From positions 1,550,001 to 1,614,000 of the forward strand of contig NZ_CP085953.1 of the NCBI RefSeq assembly GCF_020735385.1: DNA of 64,000 nt. The letters run 5' to 3'. The notes beneath the pieces are model-generated. The model was not told the origin of the DNA. It did no database searches and saw nothing but the letters and a program-made list of their open reading frames with translations. This stretch comes from Granulicatella elegans. GTDB taxonomy: Bacteria; Bacillota; Bacilli; Lactobacillales; Aerococcaceae. Position numbers and translations under genes: made by a program. Below are positions 1-8,713 of this stretch, in pieces (the first letter of the stretch is position 1; the number at the start of each line of letters is the position of its first letter).

Positions 1-364
1 CTAATGTTACAAGTTCTGATAAATTGCCCAAATGTTTTTCATTGTCAGTTGAAGCTAAAACAAAGAATAAACGAGGCTTATAATCAGAACCAGGTCCGAA
101 GTCAACTGCCTCTTCAACATTCATGAAGGCAACCGCTGTTTCGTTAACACCTTTTCCTTCTTGTGCATGTGGAATGCAAATTTCTGGTGCGATTACAATG
201 TATGGACCAAATTCGTGAACATTATTAATAATGTAACCTGGATAGTCTGCTGTAATAATATTTTGGTCTAACAATGGTTGACACGCTGTGCGAATCGCAT
301 CTTCCCAAGAAGAAAAACCTTTTTGGAAACTAAAACGATTGTTTTCAATAATTTCTTTTAACAC
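1..364 (-). CDS. ulaC: Ascorbate-specific PTS EIIA component (UlaC-like), partial
   Basis: The gene runs off the left edge, so only about the first 121 codons are visible. It starts at a GTG at 364 behind an AAAAGGAG ribosome-binding site at 373-380. The protein reads MLKEIIENNRFSF..., and the segment PEICIPHAQEG contains the phosphorylatable His expected of the mannitol/fructose/ascorbate EIIA fold. EIIA passes phosphate from HPr to EIIB during ascorbate uptake. It is the third gene after ulaD and ulaG on the same strand, and this context gives the ascorbate assignment. The full-length family is about 150 residues. Confidence 0.82.
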   Translation of the reverse strand, partial: MLKEIIENNRFSFQKGFSSWEDAIRTACQPLLDQNIITADYPGYIINNVHEFGPYIVIAPEICIPHAQEGKGVNETAVAFMNVEEAVDFGPGSDYKPRLFFVLASTDNEKHLGNLSELVTL

Positions 365-462
365 TGATAAAACTCCTTTTGACGATTTTAGTTAAGAAAT
401 CGTATACATCCATATTTTAAGATTTGACCGTTACCGTAGTAACGGTCAATCAGATATTTTTA

Positions 463-1524
463 TTATAAGAATGATGGGAATGGTACGTCGTTTTCTATTG
501 AGAATACGTCGTCAAATCCACGGTAGAAGTTAAATTCTAATTTATCTTTATCTGTTGGGTAAGTGTATTTACCACCTACTTGCCAAATGAATGGTTTGAA
601 TTTATATTCTAAGCGATCTTTTTTGAATTTCCAGATTTCTGTAATTTCTTTAGGATCTGCTTGGAAGTTAGCCCAGATATCATAGTGAACTGGAATAACA
701 ACTTTAGCGTTTAATGATTCAGCCATACGTAACATATCAACTGAAGTCACTTTATCTGTGATACCACGAGGGTTTTCACCGTATGCACCTAAGCACACAT
801 CGATCTCATGTTCATTACCATGTTTAGCAAACATGTTTGAGTAGTGAGAGTCACCAGCGTGGTATAAGTTACCACCACTTGTTTTGAATAAGTAGTTCAC
901 TGCGATTTCGTTCATATCTTGAGGCATTTTACCTTTTAATACTTCGCCATCTTTAGCAGTTACTAAAGCTGTACGGTCAAATGCTTCTAAAGCAACGATT
1001 TCGATATCTTTAATTTTAACTGAGTCTCCTGGGTGTACAACGATTGTACGTTCAGCTGGAACTCCCCAACCTAACCAAGTGTTTACTACTTCTTGTGGTC
1101 CAACGAATTTAGCTTCTGGACAGTTGTTCGCAACTGCTGCTGCTGTATTGATATCTAAGTGATCTGAGTGAATGTGCGTTACTACTAAAGCGTCTACGTT
1201 TTTCACTTCAAATGGATCGATAACAAATGGTTGTGTACGTAAGTTTGGTTGTAAGTTTTGGCAACCACTCATACGTTGCATTTGGTGTCCAATTTTCATT
1301 TTTCCATTTCCGTGGCTACGTTTACCAGTTCCACACCATAAGTCACATAGGATGTTAGTGTTTTTTTCTGATTTTAACCAGATACCTGTACATCCTAACC
1401 ACCACATAGCGAATGTTCCTGGTTTAACTTCCTCACGTTCAATTTCTTCGTTTAACCATGTACCCCATTCTGGGAATGTTGATAGAATCCATGATTCTTT
1501 TGTTACATCTTTAATGTTTGCCAT
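463..1524 (-). CDS. ulaG: L-ascorbate-6-phosphate lactonase UlaG
   Basis: At 353 aa this matches the length of UlaG, a metallo-beta-lactamase-fold lactonase that opens L-ascorbate-6-phosphate to 3-keto-L-gulonate-6-phosphate in the cytoplasm. The metal-binding motif HIHSDHLD begins at residue 117 (His117, His119, Asp121, His122), and a second ligand block, HAGDSHYS, lies near residue 220. It sits between ulaD, 24 nt upstream, and ulaC, so the three are probably one operon. A purine-rich GGAAGGAAAG stretch precedes the ATG at 1524. No truncation or unusual residues were seen. Confidence 0.93.
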   Translation of the reverse strand: MANIKDVTKESWILSTFPEWGTWLNEEIEREEVKPGTFAMWWLGCTGIWLKSEKNTNILCDLWCGTGKRSHGNGKMKIGHQMQRMSGCQNLQPNLRTQPFVIDPFEVKNVDALVVTHIHSDHLDINTAAAVANNCPEAKFVGPQEVVNTWLGWGVPAERTIVVHPGDSVKIKDIEIVALEAFDRTALVTAKDGEVLKGKMPQDMNEIAVNYLFKTSGGNLYHAGDSHYSNMFAKHGNEHEIDVCLGAYGENPRGITDKVTSVDMLRMAESLNAKVVIPVHYDIWANFQADPKEITEIWKFKKDRLEYKFKPFIWQVGGKYTYPTDKDKLEFNFYRGFDDVFSIENDVPFPSFL

Positions 1525-1548
1525 TATTCTTTCTTTCCTTCCTTGAGA

Positions 1549-2187
1549 TTAGCCCCAAATTCTTCTAATTTCTTCTTTAAATTCACGAGCTGATTGTGCA
1601 GGATTTTCTGTAGCGTAAATTCCACGTCCAGCAATGAATGTATAAATATCGATACCTTCGAACACTTTCAATGTATCTTTTGTTAATCCACCAGTTGCAG
1701 AAACTTTGAATCCCATCTCAATTAAACGTTTGATTTTGTTCAAGTCACTTTCTGTCCAACTTGCTCCAGCAAATAGAGCATCACGACTTTGGTGATAGAT
1801 TACTTGGTCGATACCAGCTTCACGCCATTGCTCTGCTTGTTCAAATGTCCAGTCACCATATAATTCTACTTGTAAAGTGCCAATTTCTTTTTGAGCAGCT
1901 TTCATTGTAGGAATGGTTGCACAGCAAATGATAGTCATCCAGTCGGCACCAGCATCTTTACAGTTTTTAGCAACTGTTGATCCAGCATCGGCACATTTTG
2001 TATCTGCAATGACAACTTTATCAGGGAATGCATTACGTAAGCATTTAATTGCTTTGTCCCCTTCATTCAAGATTAAAATTGTACCAGCTTCGATAATGTC
2101 TACTTCATTACCAACAGCAAGTGCATCTTTTAACGCATCTTCGATACGTAAATGGTCTAATGCAACTTGTAAATTTGGAATTGCCAT
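1549..2187 (-). CDS. ulaD: 3-keto-L-gulonate-6-phosphate decarboxylase UlaD
   Basis: This OMP-decarboxylase-superfamily barrel decarboxylates 3-keto-L-gulonate-6-phosphate to L-xylulose-5-phosphate, the step after UlaG. With the start at 2187 (MAIPNLQ, behind AAAAGGAG with normal spacing) it has 212 residues. The catalytic and metal residues fall at Glu33, Asp62, Lys64 and Asp67 in the motif IADTKCADAG, the positions known for the E. coli enzyme. The reading frame continues 14 codons further upstream, but that extension has no Shine-Dalgarno sequence. It is the first gene of the visible operon and lies downstream of cre-like boxes. Confidence 0.92.
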   Translation of the reverse strand: MAIPNLQVALDHLRIEDALKDALAVGNEVDIIEAGTILILNEGDKAIKCLRNAFPDKVVIADTKCADAGSTVAKNCKDAGADWMTIICCATIPTMKAAQKEIGTLQVELYGDWTFEQAEQWREAGIDQVIYHQSRDALFAGASWTESDLNKIKRLIEMGFKVSATGGLTKDTLKVFEGIDIYTFIAGRGIYATENPAQSAREFKEEIRRIWG

Positions 2188-2317
2188 TTTGTCATTCTCC
2201 TTTTCTCTCTCAGGGCTTTTGCCACACACAAATTTGAAATAATCATAACTTTTAAGACGTCTCTTAATTCATGATCATTTCATAATTACTAGTAATCTTT
2301 AATGAATCCATTATATA

Positions 2318-2331
2318 ATAAAACGTTTTCT
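2318..2331 (-). promoter_or_regulatory. cre-like site upstream of ulaD
   Basis: The minus strand reads AGAAAACGTTTTAT, which matches about 12 of 14 positions of the Gram-positive catabolite-responsive element TGAAARCGYTTTCW. It lies 131 nt upstream of the ulaD start in an AT-rich region. Control of the ula operon by CcpA is inferred. Confidence 0.45.
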
Positions 2332-2372
2332 AACACAATTCATCTAGAGTAACTAATCTTTTATGAAGTTTT

Positions 2373-2386
2373 ATGAACGTTTTCAT
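2373..2386 (-). promoter_or_regulatory. Second, weaker cre-like site
   Basis: The minus strand reads ATGAAAACGTTCAT, with a good left half-site (TGAAAACG) and a poor right half. It lies between the divergent ulaD and plsC genes and could act on either. The 2188-2522 interval contains nothing else recognised. Confidence 0.3.
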
Positions 2387-2522
2387 TTTTATGATTTATT
2401 TGTCAAAACTCTTTATTTATAAGATTTCTTTAAGATTTTTTGTAAAATATTTATCAAAAATCTTGCAAAATATGAGTTTCTACTTCATACTGTTTTAGTA
2501 ATCAACTTTTAAGGAGTTTCAT

Positions 2523-3152
2523 ATGATTTATAAAATTACTATATTTATTGTTCGTTTATTGATTATTCTTTTAAATGGATTTACGAGAGTAACGGGATTG
2601 GAGAATCTGCCGAAGGATTCTGGGTATGTGATTGTTGCTCCACACCGTTCATGGTTAGATCCGGTACTAATTGCGATTGCGGTTTATCCGAAGTCTTTAG
2701 TATTGATGGCAAAGCAGGAATTATTTTCGCCTAAGCCATTTGGTTGGTTTATTCGTCAGTTAGGTGCATTTCCTGTGAATCGTGAGAAGCCTGGTCCAAG
2801 TGCAATTAAGCATCCAGTGACTCAGATTAAGGAAAACGGAAAAGCTTTGGTGATTTTCCCAACTGGTACTCGCTACTCTAATGAAATGAAAGGTGGGGCT
2901 GTGACGATTGCTCGTATGGCAAAAGCTCCGATTGTGCCGATTGTTTATCAAGGACCTTTTACTTTTATGAACCTATTGAAACGTCAAAAGATGTTTGTAA
3001 AAATTGGAGAACCAATCCATTTACCAGAGGGACGTTTAACTAAGGAAGAAGTAGCGCAATATGATGAATTATTAATCCAAAAATTCGATGAATTGGACAA
3101 GGAAATTAATCCTAACTTTGAATACGTGATTCCTGAGAAGAAACGGAAATAA
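2523..3152 (+). CDS. plsC: 1-acyl-sn-glycerol-3-phosphate acyltransferase
   Basis: This 209-aa LPLAT-family enzyme acylates lysophosphatidate in phospholipid synthesis at the inner face of the membrane. Block I of the active site is APHRSWLDP (HxxxxD), and block III reads FPTGTRYS where many homologues have FPEGTR. An N-terminal hydrophobic segment (about residues 5-20) should anchor it. The ATG is preceded by AAGGAG. It is divergent from the ula operon and is followed by a long inverted-repeat element that probably terminates its transcript. Confidence 0.88.
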   Translation: MIYKITIFIVRLLIILLNGFTRVTGLENLPKDSGYVIVAPHRSWLDPVLIAIAVYPKSLVLMAKQELFSPKPFGWFIRQLGAFPVNREKPGPSAIKHPVTQIKENGKALVIFPTGTRYSNEMKGGAVTIARMAKAPIVPIVYQGPFTFMNLLKRQKMFVKIGEPIHLPEGRLTKEEVAQYDELLIQKFDELDKEINPNFEYVIPEKKRK

Positions 3153-3170
3153 GAATTAACTACTAACGAA

Positions 3171-3329
3171 AATAAAAAAAGTAAAAATCTCTACTGCTAC
3201 AGTGAGGACGGCAGCAGCCCCTGCGGGTCTCATGCCTAAAATTTGAGCCTTGGTCTCAAATTTTCCATTGTGATAATCATGGCTGATTATCACTGCCACT
3301 GTTGAGTGGAGATTTTTACTTTTTTTATT
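3171..3329. repeat. Modular intergenic repeat, long form, core on minus strand (copy 1)
   Basis: The outermost 20 bases (3171-3190) are perfectly complementary to 3310-3329. Inside lie the core (3206-3236, minus-strand GGCATGAGAC...GGGGCTGCTGCCGTCCT), the conserved TTGAGACC/GGCTCAA hairpin (about 3238-3264) and a variable hairpin (about 3270-3293). The right arm ends in a T-run, so the element can also terminate plsC. It fills most of the plsC to antitoxin gap. Confidence 0.8.
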
Positions 3330-3415
3330 GCGTATATTTCGTTTCTTGACGTTCTGTCGTGAGTCATCTTTTCACCATTTTGGGTATAAAAAAGTTCTAT
3401 CGCAAAATCAAACAG

Positions 3416-3444
3416 TTTACAATGTATACCATTTGTAATATAAT
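3416..3444 (+). promoter_or_regulatory. Toxin-antitoxin promoter with overlapping inverted-repeat operator
   Basis: A -35 box TTTACA (3416-3421) and a consensus -10 TATAAT (3439-3444) are separated by exactly 17 bp. Between them, TTACAA (3418-3423) and TTGTAA (3433-3438) form an inverted repeat around GTATAC. That placement suits autorepression by the antitoxin or the TA complex, which is typical for RelB/DinJ systems. The regulatory role is inferred. Confidence 0.65.
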
Positions 3445-3469
3445 TAAAGAAAATTAGGAGGTAATGAAG

Positions 3470-3745
3470 ATGGCAACAAGTCCTACTCAAATTAGAATTG
3501 ATACTACTATTAAAGAAGATGCAAATGTTTTATTCTCAAGACTGGGTCTTGATATGTCTAGTGCCGTAAATATTTTTTTACGTCAATGTTTATTAAGAGG
3601 CGGTTTACCTTTTACAATTGAACTTCCAAAATATAATGAAGAAACATTAGCTGCAATGGAAGATGCAAAAAGAATTTCAAGAGATCCAAGTATTCAAGGT
3701 TATTCAAGCATTAATGAACTTTTTAAAGCATTGGAAGAAGAATAA
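3470..3745 (+). CDS. RelB/DinJ-family antitoxin
   Basis: The predicted 91-aa protein begins MATSPTQIRIDTTIKEDA, a ribbon-helix-helix N-terminus (residues 5-50) of the RelB/DinJ type that binds operator DNA as a dimer. The acidic C-terminal part (EDAKRISRDPS...) would wrap and neutralise the toxin. The start at 3470 is 8 nt from AGGAGG; an ATG six bases earlier is too close to that site. Its stop overlaps the toxin start by one base, so the two are translationally coupled. Confidence 0.88.
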   Translation: MATSPTQIRIDTTIKEDANVLFSRLGLDMSSAVNIFLRQCLLRGGLPFTIELPKYNEETLAAMEDAKRISRDPSIQGYSSINELFKALEEE

Positions 3746-4017
3746 TGTATAAATTAAAATTTACAAATAAGTTTAAAAAGAGTTATAAGTTGATGAAGAA
3801 ACGAGGTTATGATATTTCACTATTAGAAGAAGTCGTTTATCAACTAAGTCAAGGTATTCCTCTTGAACCGAAATATCGTAATCATATGTTAACAGGCGAT
3901 TATACTGGTTATTATGAATGTCATATTAAACCGGATTGGCTACTTATTTATCTTAAAGAAGAAGACATAATTACTTTAACTTTAATTGATACGGGTTCAC
4001 ATTCCGATTTCTTTTAG
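3745..4017 (+). CDS. YafQ-family mRNA interferase toxin
   Basis: The 90-aa protein has the RelE/YafQ fold signature: a basic N-terminus (FTNKFKKSYKLMKKRG), the block YECHIKPDWLLIY and the C-terminal TGSHSDFF. The final His and the His/Asp/Trp block correspond to residues needed for ribosome-dependent mRNA cleavage in E. coli YafQ. It overlaps the antitoxin gene by one base and is followed at once by a terminator. No residue loss is apparent, so the pair looks intact. Confidence 0.88.
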   Translation: MYKLKFTNKFKKSYKLMKKRGYDISLLEEVVYQLSQGIPLEPKYRNHMLTGDYTGYYECHIKPDWLLIYLKEEDIITLTLIDTGSHSDFF

Positions 4018-4042
4018 AAACCACTCACTTTTGAGTGGTTTT
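4018..4042 (+). terminator. Rho-independent terminator of the toxin-antitoxin pair
   Basis: AAACCACTCA and its complement TGAGTGGTTT form a strong stem with a short loop, followed by T-rich sequence. It starts directly after the toxin stop codon. Confidence 0.85.
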
Positions 4043-4090
4043 TCATTTTTCCGTAAAAAAAGAGCAGACAGCGTCTACCCTTCTACTCAA

Positions 4091-4324
4091 TTATTTCTTA
4101 GCATTTTTCTTTGCCTGTGCTTTCATTGAAGCAGCAATTTGACGAACTTTTTGTTCGGATGGTTTTTGACCCATTTGAGTCATCATACTACGAATCATAC
4201 TTTCATCAAATGGAGGATTTTCTAGAAAGTAATTCATCATTGTTTTACGTGCGATAAAGAATCCACCGATTGCTCCTAAGATAGCAGCTACAACGACGAT
4301 TAAAATCCATACACCTGTACTCAT
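4091..4324 (-). CDS. UPF0154 (YneF-like) small membrane protein
   Basis: This 77-residue protein has one N-terminal transmembrane helix (about residues 5-25, WILIVVVAAILGAIGGFFIA) followed by a positively charged cytoplasmic tail. The block PPFDESMIRSMMTQMGQKPSE is typical of the UPF0154/YneF family. The family is common in Firmicutes and has no established function. It has its own ribosome-binding site (GGGAGAG) and is apparently monocistronic. Confidence 0.85.
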   Translation of the reverse strand: MSTGVWILIVVVAAILGAIGGFFIARKTMMNYFLENPPFDESMIRSMMTQMGQKPSEQKVRQIAASMKAQAKKNAKK

Positions 4325-4430
4325 GCAAGTTCTCTCCCTTCATTGATCTACATTGCTATTGTACTAAATTATAGCAATAATGAAAAGGCTTTTTGAAAAT
4401 TTTGTAAAATTTGTGCTTTTTTCGTTTCTT

Positions 4431-5405
4431 TTACAGTATATTTTCTTCTACTTCTTCATCCATTGTAATAGACATTTTCTCTGTATCCACCGTTACTTTT
4501 GCTCCAATGGTAATTGTAAATAATGGTTGTGTATGTGCAAAGTCTAAGTCGTACATCACCGGGATTTGTTTTAAGACTGGATATTTGTCTAATATATACA
4601 ATAATAACTCTTCCGTCATACGGCATTCTTTCGGGAATCTTCCAATTAAAACTGCTTTTGGATTTGGATAAGCTTGTAGTAATGCGGCTAAATTTCGATC
4701 AAATTCAAAATAGTCGCTATCTTCTGATTTTTCAATAAAAAAGGCATAGTCTTCTGGTTTTGGAGCATAAGGAGTTCCTCTTAATAATGAAAAGGTTGAT
4801 AAGTTTCCCCCGATTGCTGTTGCGGTAGCTTTACCGTGGTTGTATACTTTCCATTTTGTAGGTTGAAACGTCAAAGGTGCATCTGGTAAATACCAGGCAT
4901 TACTGCCCCATTTTTCACTTGGTGTTAACTCATACTGAGTATTGCTTAATGCTTTAAGCCATGATGCTGTTTGATATTCTTGGAGTTCCTTCATTTTGAA
5001 GCTTGTATAAGAAGGCCCCATATAAGTTAGCATTCCAGTTTTTGCATAAATGGCATTTAAAATAGCAGTCGTATCGGAATATCCGCAAATAATTTTAGGA
5101 TGCTTCGCAATTAACTCATAGTCTAAATAAGGAAGTAATTCATTGGAATTAAATCCACCAATAGTTACTAGAATGACATCTACTGTAGAATCTAAAAATG
5201 CTTCATGCAAATCTTCCAAACGACTTTGAATACTTGCAGAATCTAGTATGTCCTGTTCAAAATAATGTTTTGAATAACTGACCTTAAATCCTAATTGTTC
5301 TAACGTATCCTTAGCAGCCCTATTTGCTTCAAATCCGCCAATTCGTTCAATTGACGAAGATGGACTTAGTACACGAATATGCATTCCTTTTTGTAATTTT
5401 TTCAT
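4431..5405 (-). CDS. S66-family LD-carboxypeptidase (LdcA/MccF-like)
   Basis: The 324-aa protein belongs to the S66 serine peptidases, which cleave the L,D bond of muropeptides (LdcA) or detoxify aminoacyl nucleotides (MccF). Visible family blocks are VTIGGFNSNELL, ICGYSDTTAIL and MGPSYTSF in the N-terminal half, and AHTQPLFTITIGA near the C-terminus, which supplies the conserved His. The length and AHTQP block fit the MccF-like clade as well as LdcA, so the substrate is open. It is 17 nt downstream of the deacylase gene on the same strand and probably co-transcribed. Confidence 0.82.
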   Translation of the reverse strand: MKKLQKGMHIRVLSPSSSIERIGGFEANRAAKDTLEQLGFKVSYSKHYFEQDILDSASIQSRLEDLHEAFLDSTVDVILVTIGGFNSNELLPYLDYELIAKHPKIICGYSDTTAILNAIYAKTGMLTYMGPSYTSFKMKELQEYQTASWLKALSNTQYELTPSEKWGSNAWYLPDAPLTFQPTKWKVYNHGKATATAIGGNLSTFSLLRGTPYAPKPEDYAFFIEKSEDSDYFEFDRNLAALLQAYPNPKAVLIGRFPKECRMTEELLLYILDKYPVLKQIPVMYDLDFAHTQPLFTITIGAKVTVDTEKMSITMDEEVEENIL

Positions 5406-5421
5406 TCAATGACCTTATTTT

Positions 5422-5904
5422 CTATAACTCAATCACGTGAGGTTCAGATCCAATTGCTTTTAAGAAGGTAAACAAATCTTCCGTATTGACAAAAATCGTC
5501 TTATCATTTGTATTTGGATGAAAGCTCATTCGTTCTTCAGATACAATTTCTTGGTCAAAATATACTTGAATATCTTTGTCTTCATTATTTAATAAGCCAA
5601 ATGGAGAGACAACTCCTGGTGGGAGCATCATTTTGTCATTTAGCGTTTCTGCTGAAGCCATTTTAATTTGTTTTTCTTCTACAATTTCTTTAAAGACATC
5701 CATATCTAATCGTTTCGTATCATCCATAATGACTAAATAAAAATTACGTTTCTTCTTATTTGTTAAAAACAACGTCTTTGTACGAACACCTTCAATTCCT
5801 TCGATAAAACGATCTGCTTGTTCTGTTGTTAGCGCTGGTTCATGTTCCACCATTTGAAATGGAATGCCTAATTCATTTAATTGATCTACTACTTTTTGAT
5901 ACAT
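5422..5904 (-). CDS. YbaK/ProX-type aminoacyl-tRNA deacylase
   Basis: The 160-residue protein is a free-standing trans-editing domain of the PrdX/ProX class, which hydrolyses mischarged Ala-tRNA(Pro). The signatures KTLFLTNKKKRNFYL, PPGVVSPFGLLN and SFHPNTNDKTI are characteristic of the family and span its active site. It acts in the cytoplasm. It lies upstream of the S66 peptidase on the same strand and is divergent from the ferrochelatase gene. Whether it edits only tRNA(Pro) is inferred from the family. Confidence 0.86.
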   Translation of the reverse strand: MYQKVVDQLNELGIPFQMVEHEPALTTEQADRFIEGIEGVRTKTLFLTNKKKRNFYLVIMDDTKRLDMDVFKEIVEEKQIKMASAETLNDKMMLPPGVVSPFGLLNNEDKDIQVYFDQEIVSEERMSFHPNTNDKTIFVNTEDLFTFLKAIGSEPHVIEL

Positions 5905-6031
5905 GTCAAAAGCCCCTTATAGTTTGTTTTCTTTATTATAAACACTTTGTATACTGTTTTCAATGGCTTCTACTAGTCAGATAGTATTAAAAATGTTATG
6001 ATGAAAAAAATTCACATAGGAAAGTGATTAT

Positions 6032-7129
6032 ATGACAAAAAAAGCAATTTTACTCATGACATTTGGGTCACCTGAAGGATATACTTTTGAAGATATTGCA
6101 AGATTTTTTACAAATATTCGACGTGGCGTTCGTCCAACGGATCAAGAAATCCAACACTTGTATGATAATTATCGAAAAATTGGCGGAAGTCCTCTACAAG
6201 AAATTTCAAAACAACAAGCAGCAAAATTACAAGAACGAATACAAGAAGAATATACAGTCTATTTTGCCAATAAATTCTCCTCACCATTCATTCCAGAAGT
6301 CGTTAAACAAATGGAACAAGACGGAATTGAAGAATGCTTGTGCTTAGCTCTTGAACCTCACTACTCTTACTACTCCATTTACGGATATGAAAAATTTATC
6401 GAAAGCAAAACGATTCGCTTCCACGTTGTAAAAGATTGGTATCATAATATAAACCTACTACAATTCTGGGAACAAGAAATTCAAAAGATTTTGACTAAAG
6501 ACATCAAAAAAGATAGTTTTAAAGTCGTTTTCTCAGCACATAGCGTACCCGTAATTGCATTGGAATTCGAAGATCCTTATATCGACCAAATTTATAAAAA
6601 TGGACAAATCATTGCAGAAAGATTAGGATTAGAAAAACATCAGTACACTCATACATGGCAAAGTGAAAGTGATATTGGACTACCTTGGATGAAACCAGAC
6701 GTTCTAGAATACTTACGAGAACAAACGGAACACCCTGAACATTATATCTTCATTCCAATTAGCTTTATTAGTGAACATATCGAAGTTCTATACGACAATG
6801 ATATCGAATGTAAGGACTTATGTGATGAGTTTGGTGTACACTATCACAGACCACCAATGCCGAATGCTCATCTACTACTAGTCGAAGCCTTACACGAAAC
6901 TGTTCGAGCTCACGAAACAGAAACATTCACTCTTAAAACAAACGAAGAAGAAACACTAGATGAAATGGTTCCACCAGAAACATCAAAAGACATTCTAGAC
7001 CATGAATCTGATATTCAAATGCCAGAATTTGTGAAGAAGTTAATCGCTAAAAAAGGCAGAGAGAATGTAAAAATGCCGGAGTTCGTCAAACGTATGTTAG
7101 AACAACGTGCGAAACAAAAGAAACGATAA
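6032..7129 (+). CDS. hemH: Ferrochelatase (coproporphyrin type) with a C-terminal extension
   Basis: Residues 1 to about 300 form a ferrochelatase of the CpfC/HemH fold, which inserts Fe2+ into coproporphyrin III or protoporphyrin. His170 in VVFSAHSVP and Glu248 in [14 protein letters not shown] are the conserved metal-insertion pair, and [16 protein letters not shown] is the usual substrate-loop block. About 60 extra charged residues follow, including two near-copies of a motif, [13 protein letters not shown] (about residue 329) and [13 protein letters not shown] (about 346). No other haem genes are nearby. The ISL3 element begins one base after the stop codon. Confidence 0.85.
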   Translation: MTKKAILLMTFGSPEGYTFEDIARFFTNIRRGVRPTDQEIQHLYDNYRKIGGSPLQEISKQQAAKLQERIQEEYTVYFANKFSSPFIPEVVKQMEQDGIEECLCLALEPHYSYYSIYGYEKFIESKTIRFHVVKDWYHNINLLQFWEQEIQKILTKDIKKDSFKVVFSAHSVPVIALEFEDPYIDQIYKNGQIIAERLGLEKHQYTHTWQSESDIGLPWMKPDVLEYLREQTEHPEHYIFIPISFISEHIEVLYDNDIECKDLCDEFGVHYHRPPMPNAHLLLVEALHETVRAHETETFTLKTNEEETLDEMVPPETSKDILDHESDIQMPEFVKKLIAKKGRENVKMPEFVKRMLEQRAKQKKR

Positions 7130-7130
7130 G

Positions 7131-8614
7131 GGTTCTATAATTTATAGGGTTGATGGAGAAAATCCACCAACCCTATTTTAGTGTATACAAAAAGGGCTTC
7201 ATCCCTTATATTAAAAGCGTCTAAACTATTTAAGAGGAGATGAAACCCTATGACTACTATACAAGAAGTTGTGCTACAAATCAAAGATAAAAATGTAAAA
7301 TGGGAAGATAATGTAGAAGAAGGGTATTTTAAGAAGAAAAAAAGCTTGTTTTTCTTCGCTACCTATACCTATTGCCCAGACGCTTGCCCTAACTGTAGTT
7401 GTGTAAATCGTGATTTTTCTATTGTTAAAAACGGTACTCGTACTTCTAGAATTACGCTTAATCCGGTTTCTGGATTACCTGCTTTTCTTAAATTAAGAAA
7501 ACAGCGTTTCTTCTGCCGTGAATGCTCTCATAGTTTTACTGCTGATACAACTAGTATCGTAGACCTTAATGCTTTTATTTCTAAAAATGTAAAAAATGAA
7601 ATGAAAGTCAAAGCTTGCGAAACAGTTTCTGAATCTCATATCGCTAAAGAAATGAATGTTTCTGTTCATACTGTTCGCAGAGTTGTCAATGAAACTGCTG
7701 AATCTCTTAGAATTAAGCCTTTAAATGAGTTACCTGAACATATGTGTTGGGATGAATTTAAGTCTGTAGCTTCCGCTGAATCTAGTATGAGTTTTGCTTA
7801 TTGTGACGCTATTACTCATCAACTTGTTGATGTTGTTCAAGATAGAAAAATGGGGAATTTAGTTCGTTATTTCAACCGATTTCCTTTACAAACTCGCTTA
7901 AATGTTAAAACAATTTCGATTGATATGTATGCTCCATACATTAAAGTGATGAAACATTTATTCCCTAAGGCTAAAATTATTATTGATTCATTCCATATTA
8001 TTCAAGCTTTAAATAGAGAATTAAACAAGACAAGAACAAGAAAAATGAATCAAGTACGTTATAAAGACAGACGTCTTTATAATAAATTAAAACGTTACTG
8101 GAAACTAATCTTAAAAAATCGAGATAACCTTCAATCCTATCACTACAGCTATTACCGATTATTCGATTGGTTAACGCATTCTCAAGGAATTGTAGATTAT
8201 TTATTACAAGAAGTACCTTCACTTAAACTAGAATATGAAACAGTACATCAATTAAGAGAAGCTTTTAAAGAGAGAAATTTCATTGAATTTAAAGAAGAAT
8301 TGATGAGTGTACAACCAAAACTTCTGTCTGATGGATTAAATCGTGTTCTCCAAACATTTAAGAAATTTTTACCGTATTTACAAAATTCTTGTGAGTATCC
8401 AACACTTTCAAATGGACCTATTGAAGGGATTAACAACAAGATAAAAGTACTTAAAAGAAATGCATATGGCTACAGCAGTTTTACTCATTTTAGAAATAGA
8501 ATTCTACTAATGTCTAAACTATTTACTCCAACAACTAAAAAAGGAATTAAGCAACCTGACGCTGCTTAATTCCTTCACTAAAATTGTTTCATCAACCCTA
8601 TTTGACAAAGAGCC
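7131..8614 (+). mobile_element. ISL3-family insertion sequence
   Basis: Imperfect terminal inverted repeats match at about 18 of 25 positions (left from 7131 GGTTCTAT..., right ending 8614 ...GAGCC) and share ATAGGGTTGATG at their inner end. They bracket one full-length transposase gene. The 8 bp on either side do not match, so no target duplication is visible. Left-end bases 7144-7175 also fold into a hairpin that may terminate hemH. The element looks intact. Confidence 0.85.
7250..8569 (+). CDS. ISL3-family transposase
   Basis: The 439-aa protein has an N-terminal Cys-rich zinc-finger region (YCPDACPNCSC, about residue 37, and RFFCRECSHSF, about 84), an HTH segment (AKEMNVSVHTVRRVV) and a DDE catalytic core. 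The core shows VDVVQDRK, SIDMYAPYIKVMKHLFPKA, IIIDSFHIIQALN and the terminal block SNGPIEGINNKIKVLKRNAYG. It is full length with no frameshift. AGAGGAGATG precedes the start at normal spacing. The element probably remains transposition-competent. Confidence 0.95.
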   Translation: MTTIQEVVLQIKDKNVKWEDNVEEGYFKKKKSLFFFATYTYCPDACPNCSCVNRDFSIVKNGTRTSRITLNPVSGLPAFLKLRKQRFFCRECSHSFTADTTSIVDLNAFISKNVKNEMKVKACETVSESHIAKEMNVSVHTVRRVVNETAESLRIKPLNELPEHMCWDEFKSVASAESSMSFAYCDAITHQLVDVVQDRKMGNLVRYFNRFPLQTRLNVKTISIDMYAPYIKVMKHLFPKAKIIIDSFHIIQALNRELNKTRTRKMNQVRYKDRRLYNKLKRYWKLILKNRDNLQSYHYSYYRLFDWLTHSQGIVDYLLQEVPSLKLEYETVHQLREAFKERNFIEFKEELMSVQPKLLSDGLNRVLQTFKKFLPYLQNSCEYPTLSNGPIEGINNKIKVLKRNAYGYSSFTHFRNRILLMSKLFTPTTKKGIKQPDAA

Positions 8615-8641
8615 ACTTTTTTTAACCTTATCTCAATGTGC

Positions 8642-8683
8642 AAAAAAACAATGCCTACCAAGGATTTCTCCCTAGTAGGCATT
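8642..8683 (-). terminator. Terminator of the LPXTG protein gene
   Basis: AATGCCTAC (8650-8658) pairs with GTAGGCATT (8675-8683). Read on the minus strand it is followed by a seven-T run. It lies 30 nt past the surface-protein stop codon. Confidence 0.85.
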
Positions 8684-8713
8684 ATCTAATATTTTGTTGA
8701 TTACTACGCTAGC

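Noticed and set aside
1172-2242. Plus-strand frames at 1172 and 1913
   Set aside because: They are antisense to ulaG and ulaD, lack ribosome-binding sites and show no conserved features.
7131-8622. Target-site duplication for the ISL3 element
   Set aside because: The 8 bp on each side (ACGATAAG and ACTTTTTT) do not match, so no duplication is claimed.
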